Shown: positions 1-4,877 of the stretch, piece by piece | How the letters are laid out: each line of letters starts with the position of its first letter | How positions within the stretch are numbered: position 1 is the stretch's first letter | Source: Candidatus Pacearchaeota archaeon | GTDB lineage: Archaea; Nanobdellota; Nanobdellia; Pacearchaeales; GW2011-AR1 | Assembly (NCBI GenBank): GCA_018303895.1 | Contig: JAGVXJ010000055.1 | Span: 1 to 6,534 of the forward strand | DNA: 6,534 bases | Direction: 5' to 3' | The notes under the pieces: generated by a model | Databases searched by the model: none | Told to the model about the DNA's origin: nothing | Seen by the model: the letters and a program-made list of their open reading frames with translations, nothing else | Translations under genes and position numbers: made by a program

Positions 1-75
1 GAGGAGAGATTAAGATATGAAATACTTGAAGATGTTAATTCTATCGCATCTAAATATGGTTTTGGGGTAAATTAA
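1..75 (+). CDS. C-terminal end of an unidentified protein (partial)
   Basis: An open frame enters from the window edge and ends at TAA 73-75, giving the last 24 residues of a protein, beginning EERLRYEILED and ending SKYGFGVN. The stretch is charged and probably helical, with codon use like the other genes, which supports it as a real C-terminus. It is too short to assign a family and I do not recognise it. No gene follows within 200 bases, and a TATA-like promoter starts about 30 bases after the stop. Confidence 0.6.
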   Translation, partial: EERLRYEILEDVNSIASKYGFGVN

Positions 76-104
76 TCCTTTTAATAAATCTTCATCCTCA
101 AAAT

Positions 105-114
105 TCTTAAAAAC
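105..114 (+). promoter_or_regulatory. TATA-like promoter element
   Basis: The sequence tcttaaaaac is preceded by an A-rich stretch. The context (tcaaaat, then cttaaaaact) closely matches the promoter of the RPA gene (tcaaaatacttataaact, from about 2752). In the other genes here the TATA centre lies 25-27 bases before the start codon. The same rule puts a transcript start near 135-140, where the only ATG (138-140) opens a four-codon frame. The promoter therefore seems to serve a non-coding transcript, a leader for the aminotransferase, or a decayed gene. Confidence 0.45.
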
Positions 115-136
115 TCTTTTTTCTTAATATATTTCT

Positions 137-262
137 TATGCAAGTGAGTTAGCGGATTTTAACCTTTCCCAAACGACACAGTGTTTCCCACATCCCCTCG
201 CTAAATGCGGAATTGCTAGCCTTTAAGTCGTTAAAATCCAATTAATTATTAATAGTTGCATA
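137..262 (+). ncRNA. Candidate structured RNA or 5' leader element
   Basis: This non-coding stretch has nested inverted repeats. tatgcaa (137-143) pairs with ttgcata (256-262), and ggattttaac (154-163) pairs exactly with gttaaaatcc (230-239). Inside are two weaker hairpins: 171-186 (aaac/gttt plus a wobble pair, 6-base loop) and 198-210 (tcgc/gcgg, including a wobble). The overall shape would be a three-way junction closed by a 10-bp stem. The promoter at 105-114 would start a transcript at its 5' edge. I saw no match to tRNA, 5S, SRP, RNase P or box C/D hallmarks. It could be a stand-alone small RNA, a leader of the aminotransferase gene, or the relic of a small mobile element. Strand is inferred from the promoter only. 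Confidence 0.35.
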
Positions 263-276
263 GATAAAATATAAAA

Positions 277-1338
277 ATGGAAAAATTAAGTCCTGCGTTT
301 TTTATTGGGAAGGAAGGGAGTGGAATAATTTCATTTGGTTCTGGTCAGCCAGATTTGCCCCCGCCAAAAGAGATTTATGAAATGCTTCCTTCATTTAACA
401 GATTTAAGTATGGCTTGATTCAGGGAGATGAAAATTTGCGAAGAGCTTTATCTAGAGAATATGAAAATTCTGACAAAGATAATTTTGTAATTACAAACGG
501 AGCTTCTGAAGCACTTGATTTGATTTTTAGAGTTATTGCAAATGGCGAAGGTGGTAAAGTTTTAGTTCATAAGCCGTATTATTATTCTTATCCTCATTTA
601 ATAAAAGCAGCTGGAATGGAACCTGTTTATACAGAGACTGTTAAAGGCAAAATTGATATTGAGGATTTTAAGAAAAAAGTTAAAGACTGCAAAGCAGTTT
701 TAATTAATTCTCCGTCGAACCCTACAGGAAGAGTTCAGGATATTGAAACACTTAAGGAAATCGAAAGGGTAACACAAGAGTTAGATATTCCAATTGTTTC
801 TGACGAGGTTTACAAAGATTTAATTTATATTCGAGAGAATTATATGCTAACTGGTCCGCATATTATCACTGTGAATTCTTTTTCAAAAACTTTTGCAATG
901 TGCGGTTTTAGAGTTGGCTATCTTTATTCAAATGACAAGGAATTAGTCAGACGAGTAATTGATTTGAAGTCGCACACTTCAATGAACACAAGTATTATTT
1001 CTCAGGAAATGGCTTATACAGCGACGAAGGTGCCAAAGGATAAGTTAAAGGAAGATTTGAAAATCTGGGAAGAGAGAAGAGATTTGATTTGCAGTTTATT
1101 AGAAGAATTAGGTCTTGAGTTTTGGAAACCCGAAGGGGCGTTTTATGTTTTGCCCAAGGTGAAGAATCCTGAAAAAATGCTGAGAGATTTATATGAGAAG
1201 CATAAAGTTATAACTTATCTTGGAGAATGGTTTGGAGCTCCTGGAACAATAAGATTAAGTTATGCTTTGGATAAAGAGAAGATTATCGAGGGAATTGGAA
1301 GAATTAAAAAATATTTGGAGGAAGAAGGGGAGATTTGA
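277..1338 (+). CDS. PLP-dependent class I/II aminotransferase (aspartate aminotransferase fold)
   Basis: A 353-residue cytosolic enzyme predicted to move an amino group between an amino acid and a 2-oxo acid using pyridoxal phosphate. Fold-type I landmarks appear in order: N-terminal GSGQPD (21-26); KYG (44-46), whose Tyr reaches the partner subunit's cofactor in the family; NGASEAL (74-80) for the phosphate; SPSNPTG (145-151) with cofactor-contacting Asn148; SDEVY (175-179) with Asp176 holding the pyridine nitrogen; SFSKTFAMCGFRVGY (201-215) with Schiff-base Lys204 and phosphate-binding Arg212; and IRLSYA (325-330) with Arg326 for the substrate carboxylate. All key residues are present, so it should be active. 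It is shorter than the typical roughly 390-400 residues, mainly through a short N-terminus. Substrate cannot be read from sequence; aspartate, aromatic or broad use are all possible. No Shine-Dalgarno precedes ATG 277; a leaderless start is likely, though the nearest TATA-like sequence (246-253) is weak. Confidence 0.95.
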   Translation: MEKLSPAFFIGKEGSGIISFGSGQPDLPPPKEIYEMLPSFNRFKYGLIQGDENLRRALSREYENSDKDNFVITNGASEALDLIFRVIANGEGGKVLVHKPYYYSYPHLIKAAGMEPVYTETVKGKIDIEDFKKKVKDCKAVLINSPSNPTGRVQDIETLKEIERVTQELDIPIVSDEVYKDLIYIRENYMLTGPHIITVNSFSKTFAMCGFRVGYLYSNDKELVRRVIDLKSHTSMNTSIISQEMAYTATKVPKDKLKEDLKIWEERRDLICSLLEELGLEFWKPEGAFYVLPKVKNPEKMLRDLYEKHKVITYLGEWFGAPGTIRLSYALDKEKIIEGIGRIKKYLEEEGEI

Positions 1339-1360
1339 AAAGATTTAAAAAATCTTTTTT
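1338..1360 (+). terminator. Hairpin plus T-run after the aminotransferase gene
   Basis: aaaagatt (1338-1345) and aatctttt (1351-1358) form an 8-bp stem with a 5-base loop, and Ts continue past the stem. It begins at the last base of the stop codon. Archaeal termination needs mainly a T-rich non-template strand, so the T-run may matter more than the A/T-only stem. The same bases contain the TATA box of the next gene. Confidence 0.4.
1343..1352 (+). promoter_or_regulatory. TATA box for the secreted protein gene at 1373
   Basis: atttaaaaaa is centred about 26 bases before ATG 1373, the spacing expected when transcription starts at or next to the start codon. No ribosome-binding site lies between. 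The element sits inside the terminator-like hairpin of the preceding gene. Confidence 0.45.
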
Positions 1361-1372
1361 CTTAATCTATTT

Positions 1373-2260
1373 ATGGATAAGAAAATAATTGGAGTGATGA
1401 GTTTAATTGCTATTTTGAGTTTGAGTATTTTTGTTTCTGCGAATATGTTTGTAAGTGAAGAATATACATCTGGAAATAAATATAATGTTGAAATTCAATT
1501 AGTTGAGGGGTGGAATATTCTTGCTGGATTATATAATATTAATGCAATTAGTGAAAGGAGCCAGATAAAAAAAGAAGATATATCTGTTATTTGGTATTAT
1601 TCCCCCCTTAAAAAAGAATATTTTCAAATGTATCCTGAAGAAGCAAGTGAAGAAGATTTAAATGAAGATATTAGTTTTTATGAAGGTGATGATCCTATAT
1701 TGACTAGTGCTATGTGGGTATATTCGAAAAAAGCAGGTTCATTAAGTTATTCAACTATAAGATATGATAAATTAAATAAAAGAAAATTAGCTTCTGGATG
1801 GAATTTTGTATCAATCACTCCAGATATGAAAGATGGATTTGTTGGATTATGTAAGATTGAAAAATCTTATTTTTGGGATAATTATAATAAGGAATGGTTG
1901 GATTTTCCTTATTCCAATCCAAATGAATTCTCTTGGGATGGGGATACTGTTTTTGGATATGGTTTGATAATTAAAGTATCTTCAGATTGTACGCTTGGAA
2001 GTTCATCTGTAAGTTCAACAAACCCCCCGAGTCTGCCTAGTGATGAAGAGGGAAGTTGTATTGATAGCGACGGAGGATTAAATTATTATGAAAATGGTAT
2101 GATAACTATAAATGGCACCCAATTTAGAGGAGATTTGTGTTTAAATTATTATAATACTGAATATGGAACATTGAGGGAGTATTATTGTGATTCTGATGGA
2201 AATGTTCAACAAGAACTATATGAATGTCCTAATAAGTGTATAGATGGAGCATGTATCTAA
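1373..2260 (+). CDS. Secreted surface protein with two GWN segments and a C-terminal Cys-rich DSDGG repeat
   Basis: A 295-residue exported protein of unknown function. Residues 1-23 look like a Sec signal peptide: MDKK, a hydrophobic core, then VSAN at the likely cleavage region. The middle (about 40-205) has two related stretches, VEGWNILAG (44-52) and ASGWNFVSI (140-148), each followed by Trp/Tyr-rich beta-like sequence, suggesting a duplicated extracellular domain. A Ser/Pro linker (about 209-228) leads to a cysteine-rich module (229-295) starting CIDSDGGLNYY and ending CPNKCIDGAC. Its six cysteines (229, 256, 272, 285, 289, 294) could form three disulfides outside the cell. The same module occurs in the genes at 3752-6275, tying these proteins to one envelope system. 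No membrane anchor is visible; the small membrane protein encoded one base downstream may be a partner (inference). NGT at 247-249 is a possible N-glycosylation site. Confidence 0.8.
   Translation: MDKKIIGVMSLIAILSLSIFVSANMFVSEEYTSGNKYNVEIQLVEGWNILAGLYNINAISERSQIKKEDISVIWYYSPLKKEYFQMYPEEASEEDLNEDISFYEGDDPILTSAMWVYSKKAGSLSYSTIRYDKLNKRKLASGWNFVSITPDMKDGFVGLCKIEKSYFWDNYNKEWLDFPYSNPNEFSWDGDTVFGYGLIIKVSSDCTLGSSSVSSTNPPSLPSDEEGSCIDSDGGLNYYENGMITINGTQFRGDLCLNYYNTEYGTLREYYCDSDGNVQQELYECPNKCIDGACI
2057..2257 (+). repeat. Cys-rich DSDGG repeat, copy 1 (in the protein at 1373)
   Basis: This codes for residues 229-295. The framework is C-(T/I)-DSDGGxNYYxxG, a variable stretch with one Cys, a (E/G)-Y-Y-C type strand, then YxCPxxCxDGAC. 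It is the most diverged copy at DNA level, sharing only the short core agcgacgg (2065-2072) with the copies downstream of 4349. Confidence 0.8.
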
Positions 2261-2261
2261 G

Positions 2262-2426
2262 ATGAAAACAAAAAATAAAAAATCTTCAGCATGGATTTCG
2301 GTTTTAATAATTCTAATTTTAGTTGTTATTGGGGTTGGAATTTATTTTTGGCTTAGTGGAGGAGATTCTTCTGGAGTTAGTGGCTTAGGTAATTCAATAC
2401 CTCAACCTCCTGCCTTGCCTGAATGA
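2262..2426 (+). CDS. Small single-pass membrane protein
   Basis: A 54-residue protein of unknown function. It has a Lys-rich N-terminus (MKTKNKKSSAW), one hydrophobic segment (about residues 11-32) ending in YFW, and a short Gly/Ser then Pro-rich tail (33-54). By the positive-inside rule the tail faces outward. ATG 2262 was chosen because it starts one base after the preceding stop, with ggag at 2247-2250 as a plausible ribosome-binding site. An in-frame ATG at 2244 would add six residues and overlap the upstream gene. Co-transcription with the secreted protein is likely because no promoter separates them. It may anchor or assist that protein. A degenerate pilin-like N-terminus is an alternative, but I see no clear pilin cleavage motif. 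Confidence 0.6.
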   Translation: MKTKNKKSSAWISVLIILILVVIGVGIYFWLSGGDSSGVSGLGNSIPQPPALPE

Positions 2427-2444
2427 TGATGGGGATTTTATCTC

Positions 2445-2642
2445 TTACTCCTCTCTCAAAGACAATAATTGCGTTAGGAAGTTTTTACCCATTAAATTTC
2501 CCACAACTCGCGACCCCGCACGAAGTTCCTGTGCCGGCGATACTTCTACCACGAAATCGCTCACCCCTCGAGCAAAATTTAAAACGCTCTCGCCTTTCTG
2601 CTGTAAAAATTTCTTACTACTCTATCGATAAAAATTTTGCAT
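2445..2642 (-). pseudogene. Minus-strand reading frame with one in-frame amber codon (possible broken small gene)
   Basis: Read on the minus strand from ATG (2640-2642) to TAA (2445-2447), this is a 65-codon frame interrupted once, by TAG at codon 7 (2622-2624). The 58 residues after the TAG have a normal protein-like mix, with segments such as KGESVLNFARGVSDFVVEV and MGKNFLTQLLSLREE. The + strand frame over the same bases gives the Leu/Ser/Pro/Arg-rich product typical of an antisense shadow. GC over 2461-2640 is about 43%, well above the neighbours. I recognise no family. It may be a pseudogene, a fragment, a TAG-readthrough gene, or a non-coding RNA region that is open by chance. No convincing minus-strand promoter or other start codon upstream of the conserved part was seen. 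Confidence 0.25.
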
Positions 2643-2644
2643 TT

Positions 2645-2740
2645 TTTTGAGGTTTAGAATCCCCACTCAACCTCGTCCTTCAGACGAGACCCGCCCTTTA
2701 GGGATATTTGAATTTCCACGAGTTTTGCTAAACCTCAAAA
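2645..2740. repeat. 13-bp inverted repeat enclosing small hairpins (candidate mobile-element end or structured RNA)
   Basis: ttttgaggtttag (2645-2657) and ctaaacctcaaaa (2728-2740) are exact reverse complements. Between them lie a perfect 6-bp hairpin, ctcgtc/gacgag with loop cttca (2672-2688), and a ccc/ggg hairpin with loop ttta (2694-2703). No reading frame explains this. Short GC-rich hairpins in an AT-rich setting resemble the ends and guide-RNA regions of IS200/IS605-type elements, but no transposase or TnpB gene is present. A relic or non-autonomous element is therefore only a possibility. It directly abuts the interrupted minus-strand frame at 2445-2642. Confidence 0.45.
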
Positions 2741-2759
2741 TCCTTCCATCATCAAAATA

Positions 2760-2768
2760 CTTATAAAC
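2760..2768 (+). promoter_or_regulatory. TATA box for the RPA gene
   Basis: cttataaac, preceded by A-rich tcaaaata, is centred 25 bases before ATG 2789. That predicts a leaderless transcript, consistent with no Shine-Dalgarno near the start. Between box and start codon lies the inverted repeat tctcaa (2769-2774)/ttgaga (2782-2787), a possible regulator site. Confidence 0.6.
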
Positions 2769-2788
2769 TCTCAACTTTTTTTTGAGAA

Positions 2789-3721
2789 ATGGGTGATGGA
2801 AATTACGAAAAAATTCTGTTGAAGATTTCTAAGGCTGCGAGTTTGGACAAGGAAGAAATTGAAAGGCGAGTCGAGGCAAAGCGGGCGAAACTTTCTGGTT
2901 TGATTAGTCGCGAGGGCGCAATGCAAATAATCGCTTCTGAGTTGGGAATTAATTTTGACAACGAGAAATTGAAGATAGATGAATTGCTTCCGGGAATGAG
3001 GAGGGTTAATGTTATTGGAAAAATAATCGGACTGTCACCTGTGCGAACTTTTGTGAGAAACGGAAAAGAAGGCAAGGTCGCGAATTTCACGCTTGCCGAC
3101 GAGAAATCAAATGTCAAGGTTGTTTTATGGGATGTTAATCATATTGAATTAATTGAAAAGAACGAACTGGGGAAAGAGAGTGTTGTAGAAATTTTGAACG
3201 GTTCAATGAGAGGAAATGAATTGCATCTTGGAAGTTTTTCAGAATTCAAAAAGAGCAACGAGAAAATCAGCAATGTCAATATTGAAAAGCAAGTTTATGA
3301 AAAAAAAATAATTGATTTTAAGAATCCAGACAGCGTCGGGGTGAGAGCATTTATTGTTCAGGCGTTTGAACCGAAATTTTTTTATGTTTGCCCGGAATGC
3401 AAGAAAAAAGTAGGAGAAGATTCAACTTGCGCGACGCACGGAAGTGTTGCGCCGGAAAAGCGAGCAGTTATGAATGTTGTAATTGACGACGGAACAGAAT
3501 CAATTCGCGCAGTTTTGTTTCACGACAATATTCCTTTGTTAGGATTTGATTTGGAAGATTCAGAAAAATTAACCGAGCAAAAACAAAATATTCTTGGGAA
3601 GGAAATGTTTTTTTTAGGAGATGTAAGAAATAACAATTATTTTAACAATGCTGAATTAATTATAAATTCTGTGAAGGAAATTAATTTCGACGAACTGCTC
3701 GCGAAAATTGAAAGCAATTAA
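2789..3721 (+). CDS. rpa: Archaeal replication protein A-like single-stranded DNA-binding protein
   Basis: A 310-residue protein expected to coat single-stranded DNA during replication, repair and recombination. Residues 5-55 form a charged helical domain (YEKILLKISKA, KEEIERRVEAK, LSGLISREGAMQIIASELGI), a feature I recall from the N-terminus of archaeal RPA/Rfa1 proteins. The first OB fold spans about 68-150, from the strand MRRVNVIGKIIGLSPVRTF through VANFTLADEKSNVKVVLWD. The second spans about 185-297 and carries a zinc-binding insertion, C201-x2-C204-x9-C214-x2-H217, followed by MNVVIDDGTESIRAVLF, another OB strand pair. All four zinc ligands are present. Length fits an archaeal RPA subunit with two OB folds. 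The gene stands alone with its own TATA box and uses more GC-rich codons (gcg, cga, gac) than the surface-protein genes. Paralogous OB-fold proteins exist, so the exact subunit identity is less certain than the family. Confidence 0.88.
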   Translation: MGDGNYEKILLKISKAASLDKEEIERRVEAKRAKLSGLISREGAMQIIASELGINFDNEKLKIDELLPGMRRVNVIGKIIGLSPVRTFVRNGKEGKVANFTLADEKSNVKVVLWDVNHIELIEKNELGKESVVEILNGSMRGNELHLGSFSEFKKSNEKISNVNIEKQVYEKKIIDFKNPDSVGVRAFIVQAFEPKFFYVCPECKKKVGEDSTCATHGSVAPEKRAVMNVVIDDGTESIRAVLFHDNIPLLGFDLEDSEKLTEQKQNILGKEMFFLGDVRNNNYFNNAELIINSVKEINFDELLAKIESN

Positions 3722-3730
3722 ATTTATAAA
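3722..3730 (+). promoter_or_regulatory. TATA box for the surface protein gene at 3752
   Basis: atttataaa begins directly after the RPA stop codon and is centred 26 bases before ATG 3752. The spacing supports ATG 3752 as a leaderless start rather than the in-frame TTG at 3743. The T-rich run at 3733-3744 may also end the RPA transcript. Confidence 0.6.
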
Positions 3731-3751
3731 GTTCTTTTATTTTTGAGAATT

Positions 3752-4804
3752 ATGAAAAGGGGTTTAACGTGCATTGCTTTAGTTTTAGTTTTAAGTTTGT
3801 CAATGATTTCTGCCTTTTCTTTTGGAGATATTTTTAATAAAATAACTGGTCATGCAACTGCTCTCAGCCGCGCTGAATGTGTTGATAATTATTGCACTGG
3901 TTCAAACAAGATTGTTTTTCCTTTGATGAATGGCGCAGGAATGTTTACAGATTATCCTTACAAATGCGAGGGAAATTATTGGGTTGATTCAAGAGGAACA
4001 AATTGGAAGAGTTCATGCGCAACAGGATGGATTAAAATGACTTGCGATGAATTGATTAATTCAGGCGTTGCTATAATCGGAATGGATGTTAAATCTTGTC
4101 CTGCAGAATTCAGCTCGACAACTCAAAAAGAATTTTCCTGCACGCAAGGATCTTGCAGAGGATATAATTCAAAGATTGCTGATTTTTCAAATAATGAAGA
4201 TTATTGCTGTGATGGTTCATGGTCTATAAACAGAACTTCTCAAACCGCTTTGTGCTGCAATCCAGGTGTTTTCTTAGGATCAGTAAGCAATGCAAATTGT
4301 GATTCAAGTAAATGGTATAAATGCGGTGTTGATGTTGTTGAAGTAAAATGCACAGACAGCGACGGAGGAAGGAATTATTATAAAAAAGGATTTTTTGAAA
4401 ATTCCCAAGGAAGCGGAGGGTCTGATGCTTGTTATTCTTCTAAGACTTTGCTTGAAGGATACTGCGATGCTTCTTGTAAGTATGGTTTATGCACTGTTAA
4501 TTATAATTGTCCATATGGATGCAAAGACGGTGCTTGTTTGGAAAAATCAAGTGAGACAACAACAACTTGTACAGACAGCGACGGTGGAAAGAATTATGAA
4601 GTTAAAGGGGTTGTTCAATTTAATGAATCTGGAATTATGATGCCTTATGAAGATTCTTGCTTGAATGGAGAATTGTTTGAATTTTCTTGTGTTGATGGTT
4701 GGTTGAATAGACAGGTTTATACTTGTCCAAATGGATGCAAAGATGGATCTTGTGTTGGAGGGGAAGAAACAACTTGTACAGACAGCGACGGGGGATTGAA
4801 TTGA
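3752..4804 (+). CDS. N-terminal half of a split secreted Cys-rich repeat protein
   Basis: A 350-residue exported protein of unknown function, probably the front part of a larger surface protein continued at 4824-6275. Residues 1-22 are a signal peptide (MKRG, a Leu/Val/Ile core, MISA), followed by FGDIFNKITGHATA, a segment I associate with exported proteins of DPANN archaea. Residues 43-200 form a Cys-rich region with CC pairs at 152-153 and 168-169. Then come repeat copy 2 (200-262) and copy 3 (273-334). Copy 4 starts at Cys342 but stops after CTDSDGGLN at TGA 4802-4804. The matching continuation (EWYCDGGMQNV) follows at once in another frame, so this stop is almost certainly a disruption. 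TTG 3743 is an alternative start, but ATG 3752 fits both the signal peptide and the TATA spacing. NRT at 160-162 and NES at 291-293 are possible N-glycosylation sites. Confidence 0.8.
   Translation: MKRGLTCIALVLVLSLSMISAFSFGDIFNKITGHATALSRAECVDNYCTGSNKIVFPLMNGAGMFTDYPYKCEGNYWVDSRGTNWKSSCATGWIKMTCDELINSGVAIIGMDVKSCPAEFSSTTQKEFSCTQGSCRGYNSKIADFSNNEDYCCDGSWSINRTSQTALCCNPGVFLGSVSNANCDSSKWYKCGVDVVEVKCTDSDGGRNYYKKGFFENSQGSGGSDACYSSKTLLEGYCDASCKYGLCTVNYNCPYGCKDGACLEKSSETTTTCTDSDGGKNYEVKGVVQFNESGIMMPYEDSCLNGELFEFSCVDGWLNRQVYTCPNGCKDGSCVGGEETTCTDSDGGLN
4349..4537 (+). repeat. Cys-rich DSDGG repeat, copy 2
   Basis: Residues 200-262 of the protein at 3752 start CTDSDGGRNYYKKG and end CPYGCKDGAC. This copy has eight cysteines instead of six: the extra pair comes from CDASCKYGLC (238-247). 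It carries the exact DNA core acagacagcgacgg at 4352-4365. Confidence 0.85.
4568..4753 (+). repeat. Cys-rich DSDGG repeat, copy 3
   Basis: Residues 273-334 of the protein at 3752 form the standard six-cysteine version (273, 303, 313, 325, 329, 334), beginning CTDSDGGKNYEVKG and ending CPNGCKDGSC. The DNA core acagacagcgacgg is at 4571-4584. It lies within a 23-base stretch (4562-4584) identical to 4769-4791 at the start of copy 4. Confidence 0.85.
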
Positions 4805-4877
4805 ATGGTACTGTGATGGGGGAATGCAGAATGTTAAAAATTATAAATGCCTATATGGCTGTCTAGACGGAGCTTGT
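4775..4877 (+). repeat. Cys-rich DSDGG repeat, copy 4 (internally deleted and frameshifted)
   Basis: The copy begins CTDSDGGLN in the frame of the upstream gene and resumes as EWYCDGGMQNVKNYKCLYGCLDGAC in the frame of the downstream gene. Intact copies have 30-35 residues from that Asn to the next framework Cys; here only EWYC remains. So 26-31 residues, including one conserved cysteine, are missing. Confidence 0.8.
4796..4806 (+). other. Frame-breaking deletion junction in the surface protein gene
   Basis: The bases ttgaa are repeated directly (4796-4800, 4801-4805). The upstream frame ends at TGA 4802-4804; the downstream frame opens at 4800, right after a TGA at 4797-4799. The residues missing here and the short direct repeat are what a deletion between microhomologies would leave. 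A misassembled repeat could give the same picture. Confidence 0.7.

Larger units (their letters stand above)
2427..2788. other. 362-base gap without a confident gene
   Basis: This gap holds, in order, the amber-interrupted minus-strand frame, the 13-bp inverted repeat element, and the RPA promoter. The left part is richer in C than G on the + strand and higher in GC than the flanking genes, which marks it as different in origin or function. A + strand frame at 2423-2650 exists but looks like an antisense shadow. Confidence 0.5.

Noticed and set aside
153..240. tRNA-like gene on either strand
   Set aside because: The length and closing stem looked tempting, but there is no T-loop consensus, no recognisable D-arm or anticodon arm, and the 10-bp outer stem is too long for an acceptor.
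2244..2261. ATG 2244 as start of the small membrane protein
   Set aside because: It overlaps the upstream gene by 17 bases and adds non-basic residues. ATG 2262 follows the upstream stop directly and has ggag upstream.
2423..2650. + strand frame of 75 codons overlapping the small membrane protein stop (ATGA overlap)
   Set aside because: Its product is Leu/Ser/Pro/Arg-rich with no domain features, and the minus strand over the same bases looks more protein-like. The overlap is best explained by the gatgatgatg run.
2803..3117. Minus-strand frame of 104 codons
   Set aside because: It is antisense to the RPA gene, whose domains are clear, and its composition is Ser/Phe/Leu/Pro-rich as expected of a shadow.
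3743..3751. TTG 3743 as start of the surface protein
   Set aside because: ATG 3752 gives a cleaner signal peptide and lies 26 bases from the TATA centre; TTG 3743 would be only about 17 bases from it.
4395..4640. + strand frame of 81 codons inside the Cys-rich protein
   Set aside because: It overlaps repeat copies 2 and 3 in another frame and lacks sensible features; the Cys repeats prove the main frame.
4790..4830. Programmed ribosomal frameshift joining the two halves of the surface protein
   Set aside because: A frameshift alone would still leave 26-31 residues and a conserved Cys missing from the repeat, and no slippery homopolymer precedes the stop. A deletion or assembly error explains both facts.
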